Source: Archaeoglobus sulfaticallidus PM70-1
GTDB taxonomy: Archaea > Halobacteriota > Archaeoglobi > Archaeoglobales > Archaeoglobaceae
Assembly (NCBI RefSeq): GCF_000385565.1
Contig: NC_021169.1
Coordinates: 372,001 to 436,000, forward strand
Direction of reading: 5' to 3'
Length of the DNA: 64,000 bases
Positions 18,265 through 27,039 of this stretch are shown one piece after another (position 1 is the first letter of the stretch; every line of letters starts with the position of its first letter). The notes under the pieces were generated by a model. It made no database searches. It was not told the origin of the DNA and saw only the letters and a list, made by a program, of their open reading frames with translations. Made by a program: the position numbers and the translations under genes.

Positions 18265-19261
18265 GATCAAGCCGGACAAATGGATTTTGATGCTCTTTAT
18301 CGGGATAGTCGCAACCCTCTCACTGATGGTGTACTTCTTCTCCCCCTTGCTAGATGGAATACTGATGGGAGTAGCTTTCTCTTATGTTGCGAAGCCGATC
18401 AAAAAGAAGCTGGACACTAAAATGAACAAAAACGTATCATCCCTCATAGCAACCCTGATTATTCTCGTCCCTGTTTCAATTCTGCTCTTTTATGGAATAT
18501 TTCAGGGAATAATGCAGGCTGCGAACATCATAACCCACCAGAAAGAATTTCAGGATCAGATAATAGACATCCTCAAGGACTCTGGCCTGAGCGAGTACTA
18601 TATAAAGCAGATCGAGTCCTTCATACCGAATATACTTTCCTTCATTTCCAAGAACATTTTGCAAATGAGCGCGATAGACCTCACTTTCAAGATAATCTCA
18701 TTTGTCATGAACTTCTTCATCTCGATGGTCGTTTGCTTTTATGCCCTTGCTGATGGAGACACCTTCATCAAAAAATCCCTGAGAATAATCCCGGATGAGT
18801 ACAGAACCAAGTTCGGCAACTTCATAGAGGAAGTTGACAACGTTTTTCTGGGCTTGTGGTTTGGGAATTTCGCTGTTGCCGTTTTGATAGGTATAGCAAG
18901 CATACCTTTCTTCCTGGCATTCAACATTCCATACACTGCCCTCCTATCTGGCTTGATTTTCCTCGCAGCTTTGATACCGGTTTTCGCTGAGTGGATGGTT
19001 TTAATTCCGGTTACGATCTACATAGCCCTGCAGAGCGTGCATGCTGCGATATGGTTCATTGTTCTGGGTGCGATCTTTCTTTACATACTTCCGGAGCTCA
19101 TTCTCAGGCCATACCTTTTGTCATACACATCAAGAATTCATCCTCTGATAATCCTCCTGTCTTTCATTGGGGGAGGTATGGTTGCTGGAGTAACGGGTTT
19201 CTTCTTAGCCCCGATGATAGCCGGTTTGGTTACAGCAATATACAACATCTACACGAGATAG
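18245..19261 (+). CDS. AI-2E family (PerM/TqsA-like) membrane protein
   Basis: The 338-residue integral membrane protein has the AI-2E transporter family layout: two N-terminal helices (WILMLFIGIVATLSLMVYFF and a short re-entrant SPLLDGILMGVAFSYVAKP), a third near 50-75, a long soluble loop (85-140), then four to five helices ending in FIGGGMVAGVTGFFLAPMI. Bacterial members export autoinducer-2 or act as Na+/H+ antiporters; archaeal substrates are unknown. I use the ATG at 18245, preceded by GGGAAG and overlapping the TrmJ-like gene by 20 nt; a TTG at 18224 is less likely. Confidence 0.82.
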   Translation: MEMRSDRIKPDKWILMLFIGIVATLSLMVYFFSPLLDGILMGVAFSYVAKPIKKKLDTKMNKNVSSLIATLIILVPVSILLFYGIFQGIMQAANIITHQKEFQDQIIDILKDSGLSEYYIKQIESFIPNILSFISKNILQMSAIDLTFKIISFVMNFFISMVVCFYALADGDTFIKKSLRIIPDEYRTKFGNFIEEVDNVFLGLWFGNFAVAVLIGIASIPFFLAFNIPYTALLSGLIFLAALIPVFAEWMVLIPVTIYIALQSVHAAIWFIVLGAIFLYILPELILRPYLLSYTSRIHPLIILLSFIGGGMVAGVTGFFLAPMIAGLVTAIYNIYTR

Positions 19262-19290
19262 CTTTTTCATCTCACTTTTTCTTACTTTAC

Positions 19291-19403
19291 CCAGACCTCT
19301 TGCCCTGTTCAATGGATATCAGCCTTTTCTTGCCGAGGTCATGCATTGCGTGCGACTTCCATAACTTCATTCAACCTTCTTTCAAGCCTTTTATAACCTT
19401 CAC
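19291..19403 (-). pseudogene. Decayed PhoU fragment downstream of pstB
   Basis: Read on the minus strand just after the pstB stop, the sequence gives VKVIKG then GYKRLERRLNEVMEVARNA and HDLGKKRLISIEQGK in shifting frames. Joined across the frameshifts, these resemble the N-terminal first helices of PhoU (a helix with L..L...V..M.E.A..A..DL). The position fits: phoU normally follows pstB in pstSCAB-phoU operons. No intact frame longer than about 20 codons remains. The homology is judged by eye and is short. Confidence 0.4.
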
Positions 19404-19408
19404 CCTAC

Positions 19409-20161
19409 TTAACCAATTCTTCCAGTTAGATACCTCTCCGTTAGTTTTTCTCTTGGATTCTCAAAGATCTGTTCAACCTCTCCGACTTCTATGAGCTCTC
19501 CCATATACAAGAAGGCGACATAATCGGACACTCTTGCAGCCTGTGAAGGAGAATGTGTTACAATAACAATCGTATAATCTCTTTTCAGTTCGTATATCAA
19601 ATCCTCGATTTTTTCTGTAGCTACTGGATCGAGATTGGCTGTAGGTTCATCCATTAAGATTACTTCAGGTTTTAAAGCCAAGGCTCTTGCAATACACAAT
19701 CTCTGCTGTTGCCCACCGCTTAGAGATGTTGCAGGAGCTTCTAACCTATCTTTGACCTCATCCCAAAGTGCAGATTTTTTCAAAGCCCACTTAACTCGCT
19801 CCATGATTTCTTTCTTAGACTTTAAAACCCTGTTTAGCCTCAATCCTATTGCAACATTGTCGAAAACGCTCAGGTGAGGAAAAGGGTTTACTTGCTGAAA
19901 AACCATACCTATTCTCTTTCTTACCTCAACTGGATTCATTTCAAAGATACTCTTACCATAAAGCCTGATATCTCCTTTTACCCTTGCAGATTCATTCAAC
20001 TCGAGCAGTCTGTTTAATGCCCTTAGAAAGGTAGATTTTCCACACCCACTTGGGCCCATTATCGCAAATACCCTTTTCTCAGGAATCTTGAGATTTATTT
20101 CCTTTATCACATGGCTACTCCTGTAATAGATGTGAAGATTTTCGGTAACTATTGCGTTCAT
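19409..20161 (-). CDS. pstB: Phosphate ABC transporter ATPase PstB
   Basis: ATPase energising high-affinity phosphate import through PstC and PstA. 250 residues with Walker [18 protein letters not shown] (33-49), the PstB-type Q-loop [19 protein letters not shown], signature [17 protein letters not shown], Walker [18 protein letters not shown] and H-loop [13 protein letters not shown]. Overlaps the pstA stop by 4 nt (ATGA), so the two are translationally coupled. Last intact gene of the pstSCAB operon. Confidence 0.96.
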   Translation of the reverse strand: MNAIVTENLHIYYRSSHVIKEINLKIPEKRVFAIMGPSGCGKSTFLRALNRLLELNESARVKGDIRLYGKSIFEMNPVEVRKRIGMVFQQVNPFPHLSVFDNVAIGLRLNRVLKSKKEIMERVKWALKKSALWDEVKDRLEAPATSLSGGQQQRLCIARALALKPEVILMDEPTANLDPVATEKIEDLIYELKRDYTIVIVTHSPSQAARVSDYVAFLYMGELIEVGEVEQIFENPREKLTERYLTGRIG

Positions 20162-21030
20162 AGCTTAACCTCCTTAATCTTCAACCTTATCGGGATGAAG
20201 ATCCCAAGGAAGATTAACATGAGCACTAAGGCAGCCCCCCATGCGATCTGGTGGTAATTTTCGTAGGGTTGCTGGATTAGATTGTAGATTAGCAGTGGAA
20301 TCGCTCCAACAGGTTTATCCAAACCAGCAAAGTATATCCTGCTCGAGCCCCCAGCGGAGAACAGCAGAGGAGCGGTCTCTCCAGCAACCTTTGCCATTCC
20401 GATCAGAACTCCTGTTAGGATACCCTTTCTTGCCATCTTCATCAGTATATGAAAGACAACCTTGAATCTCGACAGTCCTAGGCTAAATCCGGCCTCTCTG
20501 TAGGTGAACGGAATTTCTTTCAAAGCTTCCTCAGTTGAGATAGCAACATACGGCATCATGACGATTGCAAGGGCAAAAGCTCCAGCTAATGCTGAGTAAG
20601 ATCCCATTGGAATCACAACAACCTGCATCACAAAAACACCAACAAGTATCGTCGGAAACTCAAGCATGATCTGTAAGAGGGTTTTTGTCAGCCTGCCAAG
20701 AATGCTGTTGGGATATTCGGCAGAGTATATTCCTGCAAGAATTGCTATGGGCAAACCTATTAGCGATGAGAGGAATACGAGGACGAAGGTTCCAGCTATT
20801 GCGGGGCCTATCCCACCGAGCCCATCGTTTGGTGCGGGTAGTGAACCCAGAAGAAACTCTATGCTCAGAGCAGGAATGCCCCTCACGATTACGCTGTAGA
20901 TTATGTGGAAAAGAGGTATTATTGCTGCAGCGGTGAACACGGCTATGCTGATGAGGAAAATCTTCTCTTTGATGATTCTGATTGTTAGGCTGTTTGTTAG
21001 ACTGTTTGTTGCATTTTTTGGGCTATCCAT
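20158..21030 (-). CDS. pstA: Phosphate ABC transporter permease PstA
   Basis: Membrane subunit of the phosphate importer, 290 residues with six predicted helices (first at about 25-50, [20 protein letters not shown]). The periplasmic-to-cytoplasmic EAA-type loop is [30 protein letters not shown], in which the EAGFSLGLS segment contacts PstB. Overlaps pstC by 8 nt and pstB by 4 nt. Confidence 0.95.
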   Translation of the reverse strand: MDSPKNATNSLTNSLTIRIIKEKIFLISIAVFTAAAIIPLFHIIYSVIVRGIPALSIEFLLGSLPAPNDGLGGIGPAIAGTFVLVFLSSLIGLPIAILAGIYSAEYPNSILGRLTKTLLQIMLEFPTILVGVFVMQVVVIPMGSYSALAGAFALAIVMMPYVAISTEEALKEIPFTYREAGFSLGLSRFKVVFHILMKMARKGILTGVLIGMAKVAGETAPLLFSAGGSSRIYFAGLDKPVGAIPLLIYNLIQQPYENYHQIAWGAALVLMLIFLGIFIPIRLKIKEVKL

Positions 21031-21925
21031 GCTTCCACCTCTTCAGCATATACATTCCGAGTATGTTGACTGCTAGGCCTATCAAGAAAAGCGATAAACC
21101 TGCAGAAAACAGCGCACTCGTCATATACCTGTAAATGAACGCATTTCCGAACTGATTTGCTATCAGAGATGATATCGTGTATCCGGGAGCGAAAAGGCTC
21201 GGATGTATGTTGAATGTGTTTCCAACCACCAGACTAACAGCCACGGTCTCCCCAATAGCCCTTCCGAAAGCGAGGATGATTCCAGCCACAATTGCTGGCT
21301 TGATGTATCCGAGCAGAATCTTTGTAGCTTCATACCTCGTGGCTCCGAGGCTGAATGCAGCTTCCCTGTATGTGAATGGTACCATTCTGTATGCCTCCCT
21401 TATGATTGAGGACGCGAAGGGTGTGACCATAATTCCAAGCAGTATTCCCGCTGACAGATAGCTGTATCCCGACAGTGGCTCGAAGGAGAAAAGAGGTATG
21501 AATGACAACAGTCTGTACAGCGGATACATTATGAAGTCCCTGAGAAATGGAATGAGTATAAAAGCCCCCCATATTCCGTATATCACTGTTGGCATCCCGG
21601 CCATGATATCGTTCATTATAATGAGCCACTCTTTGAGCCTCTCTGGAGCGTAATCTATAACGAAGACAGCGAAGGATATGGAGAGTGGAAGTGAGAAGAT
21701 GACGGCGAGGATTGATGTGTAAAGGCTTCCATATATTGCTGATAGGACACCGTACCTTTCTTTCTCTGGATCCTCTGAAGCTACCCACTGATTTGTTGTG
21801 TAGATGCTCAGTCCCTGTCTGTGGAAGACCTCTACTGAGTTTATGATATATACTGATAGCATCAGCACAAATATTCCGAAAATTATGGCTGTAAAGGGTA
21901 GCAAGCCCAGCTTGAACCTCTCCAT
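21023..21925 (-). CDS. pstC: Phosphate ABC transporter permease PstC
   Basis: The second membrane subunit, 300 residues. The first helix is LLPFTAIIFGIFVLMLSVYI; a conserved block ITIMNDIMAGMPTVIYGIWG follows (as IIMNDIMAGMPTVIYG), and the coupling loop reads EAYRMVPFTYREAAFSLGATRYEA. It starts 14 nt after pstS ends and overlaps pstA. With PstA it forms the translocation pore. Confidence 0.95.
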   Translation of the reverse strand: MERFKLGLLPFTAIIFGIFVLMLSVYIINSVEVFHRQGLSIYTTNQWVASEDPEKERYGVLSAIYGSLYTSILAVIFSLPLSISFAVFVIDYAPERLKEWLIIMNDIMAGMPTVIYGIWGAFILIPFLRDFIMYPLYRLLSFIPLFSFEPLSGYSYLSAGILLGIMVTPFASSIIREAYRMVPFTYREAAFSLGATRYEATKILLGYIKPAIVAGIILAFGRAIGETVAVSLVVGNTFNIHPSLFAPGYTISSLIANQFGNAFIYRYMTSALFSAGLSLFLIGLAVNILGMYMLKRWKHG

Positions 21926-21939
21926 ATGCTCCCAAAAAT

Positions 21940-22986
21940 TTAAGTTAAATTTAGCTCTTCGAGCAACCTTTCAGCAAGCTCGTTCGGCAAACCAACATAT
22001 CCGGTGACGATGTTCTCGTCTTTCTGCCCGTCGGTGAGAATCCACTTTACGAAATCCTTGATAGCCCTCTCTTTCGCTTTGTCGATGTAGCTGTCCCATA
22101 TTATCATGTGGCTGAACGCAACTATGGGGTAAGATTTCTCGCCATCTGCATTGAGCATAGCTCTGAGGTTTTCTTTGTAGCCCTCTCTTACAGAGGGTAT
22201 GCTGTAGCTAACTCTCGAAACTGCAGATTTTATCGTCTCTTCTGAGGCTGTAACGAACTTTCCAGCCTTGTTTTTCAGTGCAACTGTTTTGAGATTCTCT
22301 TTGTAAACATACGCAAGCTCAGTGTATCCTATGGAGTACCTGTTGTTCTTGATTGCTGTAACGACTCCCTGATTGCCCTTTCCACCTATTCCTCTACCAG
22401 TTTCATCAACGGGCCACTCTACAGTCTTTCCGGAACCCACCTTCTCAGCCCAGTCATCGCTTGAAAGGCTCAGGTACTCTGTGAAAACTGATGTCGTTCC
22501 GCTGCTGTCACTCCTATGCACGACAATGATCCTCTCGTGTGGCAGGTTTGCTGATGGATTCAGGGACACTATCCTTTCATCGTCCCAGTACTCTATCCTG
22601 CCCATGAATATGTCTGCAACAACATCTCCCGTTAGCTTCAGCTCGTCAACTCCCGGAATGTTGTGCACAACCACAACCGCACCGACGATTATCGGAAACT
22701 GAAGTGGTTGACCCTTGCTCTCAAGCTCCCTCCATAAGCTCTCTTTTAGAGGTGGGTCACTGCATGCAAAGTCAACAAGCCCATTTTTGAAGTCGTTCTG
22801 ACCTCCACCACTCCCTTTTCCAGTATATTCGATTCTGACATTTTTGTATGAGTCAATCCATTTCTCGATCTGTGGCTGAGGAAAAGTTGCTCCACTCCCT
22901 ATTATGGTAACTTCATTGGTGCTTGTGCACCCGGCAATTGTGATTGATATCAGAACTAGGATAACTATTTTCTCGATTCTCCTCAT
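21940..22986 (-). CDS. pstS: Phosphate-binding lipoprotein PstS
   Basis: Extracytoplasmic phosphate receptor of the Pst importer. I choose the ATG at 22986 so that the protein begins MRRIEKIVILVLISITIAGC, a lipoprotein signal with lipobox IAGC; the frame extends 19 codons upstream without adding a plausible sequence. Phosphate-binding features of PstS are visible: IIGSGATFPQPQIEKW, GKGSGGGQNDFKNGLVDFACSD and VVHRSDSSGTTSVFTEYL. About 348 residues. First gene of pstSCAB, divergent from the AbrB-PhoU gene across a spacer with palindromic repeats. Confidence 0.94.
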   Translation of the reverse strand: MRRIEKIVILVLISITIAGCTSTNEVTIIGSGATFPQPQIEKWIDSYKNVRIEYTGKGSGGGQNDFKNGLVDFACSDPPLKESLWRELESKGQPLQFPIIVGAVVVVHNIPGVDELKLTGDVVADIFMGRIEYWDDERIVSLNPSANLPHERIIVVHRSDSSGTTSVFTEYLSLSSDDWAEKVGSGKTVEWPVDETGRGIGGKGNQGVVTAIKNNRYSIGYTELAYVYKENLKTVALKNKAGKFVTASEETIKSAVSRVSYSIPSVREGYKENLRAMLNADGEKSYPIVAFSHMIIWDSYIDKAKERAIKDFVKWILTDGQKDENIVTGYVGLPNELAERLLEELNLT

Positions 22987-23060
22987 GTCTATCCCCGAAA
23001 AGCCCTCATGAGTTGGATACATATCCATTGTCTCAATATTCAATATAAGATAGTCAAACT

Positions 23061-23106
23061 ATATATTGGCATATACTGGTTAGACAATATATACTGGTAT
23101 ATACCA
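23061..23106. promoter_or_regulatory. Probable operator between pstS and the AbrB-PhoU gene
   Basis: This spacer has ATATATTGGC (23061-23070), ATATACTGGT (23071-23080), ATATACTGGT again (23089-23098) and a perfect 12-bp palindrome TGGTATATACCA (23095-23106). The two identical copies are 18 bp apart, nearly two helical turns. They lie between divergent pstS and phoU-like genes, next to a TATA-like TTAAATATA (23113-23121) for the latter. A dimeric regulator, possibly the AbrB-PhoU protein itself, is a plausible ligand; binding is inferred. Confidence 0.55.
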
Positions 23107-23140
23107 AATTGATTAAATATAATCGGGTTGACGGAACATC

Positions 23141-24100
23141 ATGGTTGAGGTCAGGAAGATATTCTCAAGCGGTAAGAGCAGTTACCTCATCACGCTGCCG
23201 AAAGACTGGATAGTCTCCAATGGGCTGAAGGCTGGAGATCAGGTTTTCATGGATGTTGGTAGTGAGAGAATAGTAATATATCCAAAAGAGGCAGTAAGAG
23301 CAAGAAAGTATGCAAGCATAGATCTGAGAGAGGCGAACATGGACTCGCTGATAAGGCGGATAATCTCTTACTATGTTGCCGGGTACGACTCCATCTCTGT
23401 GAAGATATACAGCAACGAGCAGAGAAATGCGATATCCATAGCCTCTGAAATCCTTATAGGTGTTGAGATAATGGAAGATTTGGGAAGTGAAATACAGATT
23501 GAGGTTTTTCTCGATACGGAGAGGCTCAGGCCGATAGAGATAATAGACAGGATAACAAAGATCTGTCAAAGTATATTTTCGGATTTCTGCTTGGCATTTG
23601 AGAACTTCGATAAGTACATCTGCACCACCATAATAGCGAGAGAGAACGAGACAGATAAGCTACACTTTCTTGCTTTAAGGCTTCTAAAGCTTGCAGAAAA
23701 CTATTCTGATCTAAAGGAAAAGTTCCAGCTGGACGGTAAGACAATGGAATACAGGACTGTTGTGAGGGCTCTTGAGAGGATAGCTGACCACTCAGCAATA
23801 ATCGCTGAATCGCTTTTGTTACTTAAAAAACCCGTTCCAGAGATGTGTGAGATTGCCAACTTTGCCAGAGAGACGGTTCAGATGGCCATCTTCTCTCTCC
23901 ACAGAGAGGATGCGGAGCTTGCAGAGGAAACTCTCAGCATGGTATCCAAGTACATGGAAAAGGAGAAGAGCTACTATGAAAAAATTCTGGACATGGAGGT
24001 CAGAGAGGCTCTGCTCATGAAAACGATACTCGACAGTTTCTTCAGAATTCTCAACTACTCTGCTGACATCGCAGAAGTTGCGATAAATCTGAGTGCCTGA
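23141..24100 (+). CDS. PhoU-type phosphate regulator with N-terminal AbrB domain
   Basis: 319 residues. Positions 1-50 are a SpoVT/AbrB swapped-hairpin DNA-binding domain (VRKIFSSGKSSYLITLPKDW, GLKAGDQVFMDVG), followed by two PhoU helical bundles with the acidic metal-binding pattern around residues 200-215 (ERIADHSAIIAESLL) and 300-315 (NYSADIAEVA). In archaea such fusions are thought to control phosphate uptake genes directly, combining DNA binding with PhoU sensing. Divergent from pstSCAB over a 97-bp spacer carrying repeats. Since the operon's own phoU seems dead, this may be the only PhoU function nearby. Confidence 0.88.
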   Translation: MVEVRKIFSSGKSSYLITLPKDWIVSNGLKAGDQVFMDVGSERIVIYPKEAVRARKYASIDLREANMDSLIRRIISYYVAGYDSISVKIYSNEQRNAISIASEILIGVEIMEDLGSEIQIEVFLDTERLRPIEIIDRITKICQSIFSDFCLAFENFDKYICTTIIARENETDKLHFLALRLLKLAENYSDLKEKFQLDGKTMEYRTVVRALERIADHSAIIAESLLLLKKPVPEMCEIANFARETVQMAIFSLHREDAELAEETLSMVSKYMEKEKSYYEKILDMEVREALLMKTILDSFFRILNYSADIAEVAINLSA

Positions 24101-24143
24101 TTAGAGATTAGAAACCCTTAAATCTGAAAAATTCCTCCAACGA

Positions 24144-24854
24144 ATGGTGGGTGGTATGCTTCCAGATAAGTTCAAATGTGTTGTGACGAACTGGAATTAC
24201 ATGGACATTCTCTGCAGAAGAGTTGCAGAGCAGGTAAAAGAGGATGGATTCGAGCCAGAAATCATTGTCGCTCTAGCAAGAGGAGGATGGTTTGCCGGGA
24301 GGGTTTTGTGCGATCTTCTTGACCTCGATGACCTTACGAGCCTAAAAATCGAGCACTATGTTGGAACTGCAGCGAAAAGCGGAGAGGTCAAGATAAAGTA
24401 TCCTCTGCCCGATGGATCTGTAGAGGGCAAGAGGGTTCTGATCGTTGATGACATAGCCGATACTGGAGGGAGTTTGAAGACTGCAAAGGAACATGTCATG
24501 TCTCAGAACGCTGGGGAGATAAAAACGGCAACCTTACAGCTACTGTATACATCCAAGTTCATTCCTGATTACTTTGGCGAATACATGGAGGAGTGGGCAT
24601 GGGTGATCTTCCCGTGGAACTTCATTGAGGACATGACGGATATAATATCGCGGCTCATGAGGAAGGAGAAGAAGGACTTCTGGACTGAATGGGATATAAA
24701 GTGGGGTTTGTATAGCTACTACCAGATCGACCCGATACATCTGGAGATAGCACAGCCGAACAGATTTTTAGAGGTTATGAAGGAAATGGAGAGAAGAGGG
24801 ATTGTGAAGGCTGTTGAAGTTGAGGGTAAGTCAGGATGGAGGCTGGTTGAGTGA
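24144..24854 (+). CDS. Purine phosphoribosyltransferase (XGPRT/HPRT-like)
   Basis: Type I phosphoribosyltransferase with the PRPP loop VLIVDDIADTGGSL (about 99-112) and the PPi loop VALARGGWFAGR (47-58). An unusual C-terminal extension of about 80 residues (WAWVIFPWNFIEDMTDII, then a winged-helix-like EIAQPNRFLEVMKEMERRG) resembles the archaeal xanthine-guanine/hypoxanthine enzymes. It is expected to salvage a free purine base to the nucleotide. Its stop overlaps the GTG of the MTA/purine nucleoside phosphorylase gene by 4 nt, so base release and base salvage are coupled. The preferred base cannot be read from the sequence. Confidence 0.85.
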   Translation: MVGGMLPDKFKCVVTNWNYMDILCRRVAEQVKEDGFEPEIIVALARGGWFAGRVLCDLLDLDDLTSLKIEHYVGTAAKSGEVKIKYPLPDGSVEGKRVLIVDDIADTGGSLKTAKEHVMSQNAGEIKTATLQLLYTSKFIPDYFGEYMEEWAWVIFPWNFIEDMTDIISRLMRKEKKDFWTEWDIKWGLYSYYQIDPIHLEIAQPNRFLEVMKEMERRGIVKAVEVEGKSGWRLVE

Positions 24855-25699
24855 ATGCGGAGATCGGGATAATCGGAGGCACAGGCGTTTACGATCAGTC
24901 TGCGTTTGAGAACATAAAGGAGATATCTGTTGACACACCATTCGGAAAACCCTCTTCGGAGATAATTCTGGGTGAGTTTGAAGGCAAAAAGGTTGCATTC
25001 CTTCCAAGACACGGAAAGGGACATGTTTTCTCACCCACCAATGTTCCGTACCGGGCCAACATATATGCCATGAAAAAACTCGGTGTGCATACTATTCTCA
25101 GCATAGCAGCGGTAGGATCGCTGAAGGAAGAGATAGAACCGCTCGACATCGTGGTTCCGGATCAGATATACGATAGAACGAAGCACAGGATCAGCACATT
25201 CTTTGAGGACATCGTTGTTCACATAGGCTTCGCAAACCCGTTCTGTAAAAGGACATCCAGGCTAATCTGTGAGACTGCCAGAAAACTGAACTTCAAGGTC
25301 CACGAGGGTGGAACTTATGTCTGCATAGAGGGCCCTCAGTTCTCAACCAAGGCCGAGTCTCAGGTGTATCGAGCTTTAGGGTTCGACATAATCGGAATGA
25401 CAGCCCTTCCAGAGGCAAAGCTTGCGAGAGAGGCTGAAATCTGTTATGCTACAATAGCAACTGTAACGGACTACGATGTTTGGAAAGAGAGTGAAGTGGA
25501 TGTTGCAACAGTGCTCGAGTACATGGCGAAGAACGAGGAGAAGGTTAAAACCCTCCTGAGGGAGATAATACCGAAGATAGAAGGGGATGATAGCTGCGAA
25601 TGCAGAAACTCCCTCAGGTATGCGATTACGACCTCTCCAGATAAAATAAATGAGGAAGCGAAGGAAAAGCTGGGTATATTCATCGGAAGGTATCTGTAG
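24851..25699 (+). CDS. S-methyl-5'-thioadenosine (or thioinosine) phosphorylase
   Basis: Cleaves methylthioadenosine or methylthioinosine with phosphate to the base and methylthioribose-1-phosphate. About 282 residues, PNP/MTAP family: phosphate loop IGGTGVYDQS, the LPRHGKGHVFSPTNVPYRAN block, GTYVCIEGPQFSTKAESQVYR split across two strands, MTALPEAKLAREAEICYAT and the base-site TVTDYDVWKE. The Asp in TDYD fits a 6-aminopurine site as in MTAP, but some archaeal homologues use methylthioinosine, so substrate is open. GTG start overlapping the PRTase stop. Confidence 0.88.
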   Translation: MNAEIGIIGGTGVYDQSAFENIKEISVDTPFGKPSSEIILGEFEGKKVAFLPRHGKGHVFSPTNVPYRANIYAMKKLGVHTILSIAAVGSLKEEIEPLDIVVPDQIYDRTKHRISTFFEDIVVHIGFANPFCKRTSRLICETARKLNFKVHEGGTYVCIEGPQFSTKAESQVYRALGFDIIGMTALPEAKLAREAEICYATIATVTDYDVWKESEVDVATVLEYMAKNEEKVKTLLREIIPKIEGDDSCECRNSLRYAITTSPDKINEEAKEKLGIFIGRYL

Positions 25700-25711
25700 T
25701 ATTTGCAGCCC

Positions 25712-27007
25712 TCAGGTATCAAACTTGTATTCCATTCTTTCTTTCCAGTATCCAAGCTCTGACAACATTTTTTCCATTGTCAGCTTATCTATGCGATAGA
25801 CATTGATAACTCCCAGCAGATCTCCCTTCTCAATAGTGCCATCGATCAATGGCAGAAACACTGCATGGGTGATGTACTTCTCACTGTGGATGTCTGCGAT
25901 TCCGGGCTGAATAACACCCAGCAGTGTGCCCATATCGTTTTTCATGAGGTACATCGGGGTTATAATCGACCTCTCAGGGAGGATGAAGTCCCTTATCTTC
26001 ACAATCACGGGCTTTCCTTTTTTGACATATACTCTCTCATCCGCGACTATAATCCCCCATCTGCCAGTGTTCTTTCTTTTGTAGAACACGGGTGGGAAGT
26101 ATTTCATCTTCTTTTCTTTATCCCCCTCAATTCTGTCAGCATCCAGAAACTTGACTATTCCTTTGGTTATTCTCTTCTCCTTCATCCTTGGCTGGGAAAC
26201 AGGATGGGTGGCAACGAAGTATATCGATATTGTTCCGAGCAGCTCACTCTTCGATATTTTACCATCAGCAACTGGAATAAAGAGAACCTTGCTTAACACC
26301 CTGTCCTCTTCTATTCCGCGAAAGCTGCCTATCAAATCGATAACGCATCCGTCTATGTTGCTGATCAATCCATTCGGAACTGCAATGGTGTTGGATGGCA
26401 TCTCAACCTGCTTGATCTCCACCTCAACAACCTCTCCTTGCTTGATTTTCTTGCTCTCGTTGCTTATCAGGTATTCTATGTAGCCGTAGTTGCTCCTCCA
26501 GTAGCCGTGGGTGGATTTAATGGTTTGGAAAGACTTAATCTCACTATCTGTTCTGGTTTTTATCGTGAACTCGAACAACTCATCTCTGTATGGTGCTTCC
26601 GGAACCTCTATTGCTTTCAACCTCGTTATTATCCCGACCCCTATGAAGATTATCTTGATAGTTCCTATAAGATCTCCTTTCTCAACAACTCCATCATCAG
26701 AGGCTATAACAAGAGCCTCTCTGATCTCGGATTCACCTTTAGATTCATCTTTATGATCTCCTTTAACATCCAAAACCGTAACCACAGGATGTCTCACAAC
26801 GCCTATAGAGGAAATCATCGTATTTTTCGGGAGCTTTATCGGCTTTATTTTGATCAGAAACAGCTCGTTTTTTGAAACCTTAACCCTTTCATCAGCCACA
26901 AGAAAGCCCCATCTAACATACTCGGACATCTTGAAGCCGAATGGGGTAAACTCCCTAGCCTCTCTGAAAATTCCATCTTTTGTCAGAATTGGAATATTAA
27001 CTTCCAT
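25712..27007 (-). CDS. DUF22 protein with three domain copies
   Basis: A 431-residue soluble protein without signal peptide, built from three copies of one domain, about residues 30-130, 165-275 and 315-420. Each copy runs: an RWGFLVADERV-like strand, a KVSKNELFLIKIKPIKLP-like strand, a hydrophobic turn, a D/S-rich loop, then A(L/V)x(I/L)P/S-x-x-DGxxxKGDLLGxIxI. Compare DGVVEKGDLIGTIKI, DGKISKSELLGTISI and DGTIEKGDLLGVINV. I recognise this as DUF22, an archaeal family of unknown function occurring as one to three copies. The second copy has lost the VADE motif. It lies 32 nt after an RHH regulator on the same strand. Function unknown. Confidence 0.8.
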   Translation of the reverse strand: MEVNIPILTKDGIFREAREFTPFGFKMSEYVRWGFLVADERVKVSKNELFLIKIKPIKLPKNTMISSIGVVRHPVVTVLDVKGDHKDESKGESEIREALVIASDDGVVEKGDLIGTIKIIFIGVGIITRLKAIEVPEAPYRDELFEFTIKTRTDSEIKSFQTIKSTHGYWRSNYGYIEYLISNESKKIKQGEVVEVEIKQVEMPSNTIAVPNGLISNIDGCVIDLIGSFRGIEEDRVLSKVLFIPVADGKISKSELLGTISIYFVATHPVSQPRMKEKRITKGIVKFLDADRIEGDKEKKMKYFPPVFYKRKNTGRWGIIVADERVYVKKGKPVIVKIRDFILPERSIITPMYLMKNDMGTLLGVIQPGIADIHSEKYITHAVFLPLIDGTIEKGDLLGVINVYRIDKLTMEKMLSELGYWKERMEYKFDT

Positions 27008-27039
27008 TGTAAATTGTTAAATAATAAAGTATTAAGCTT

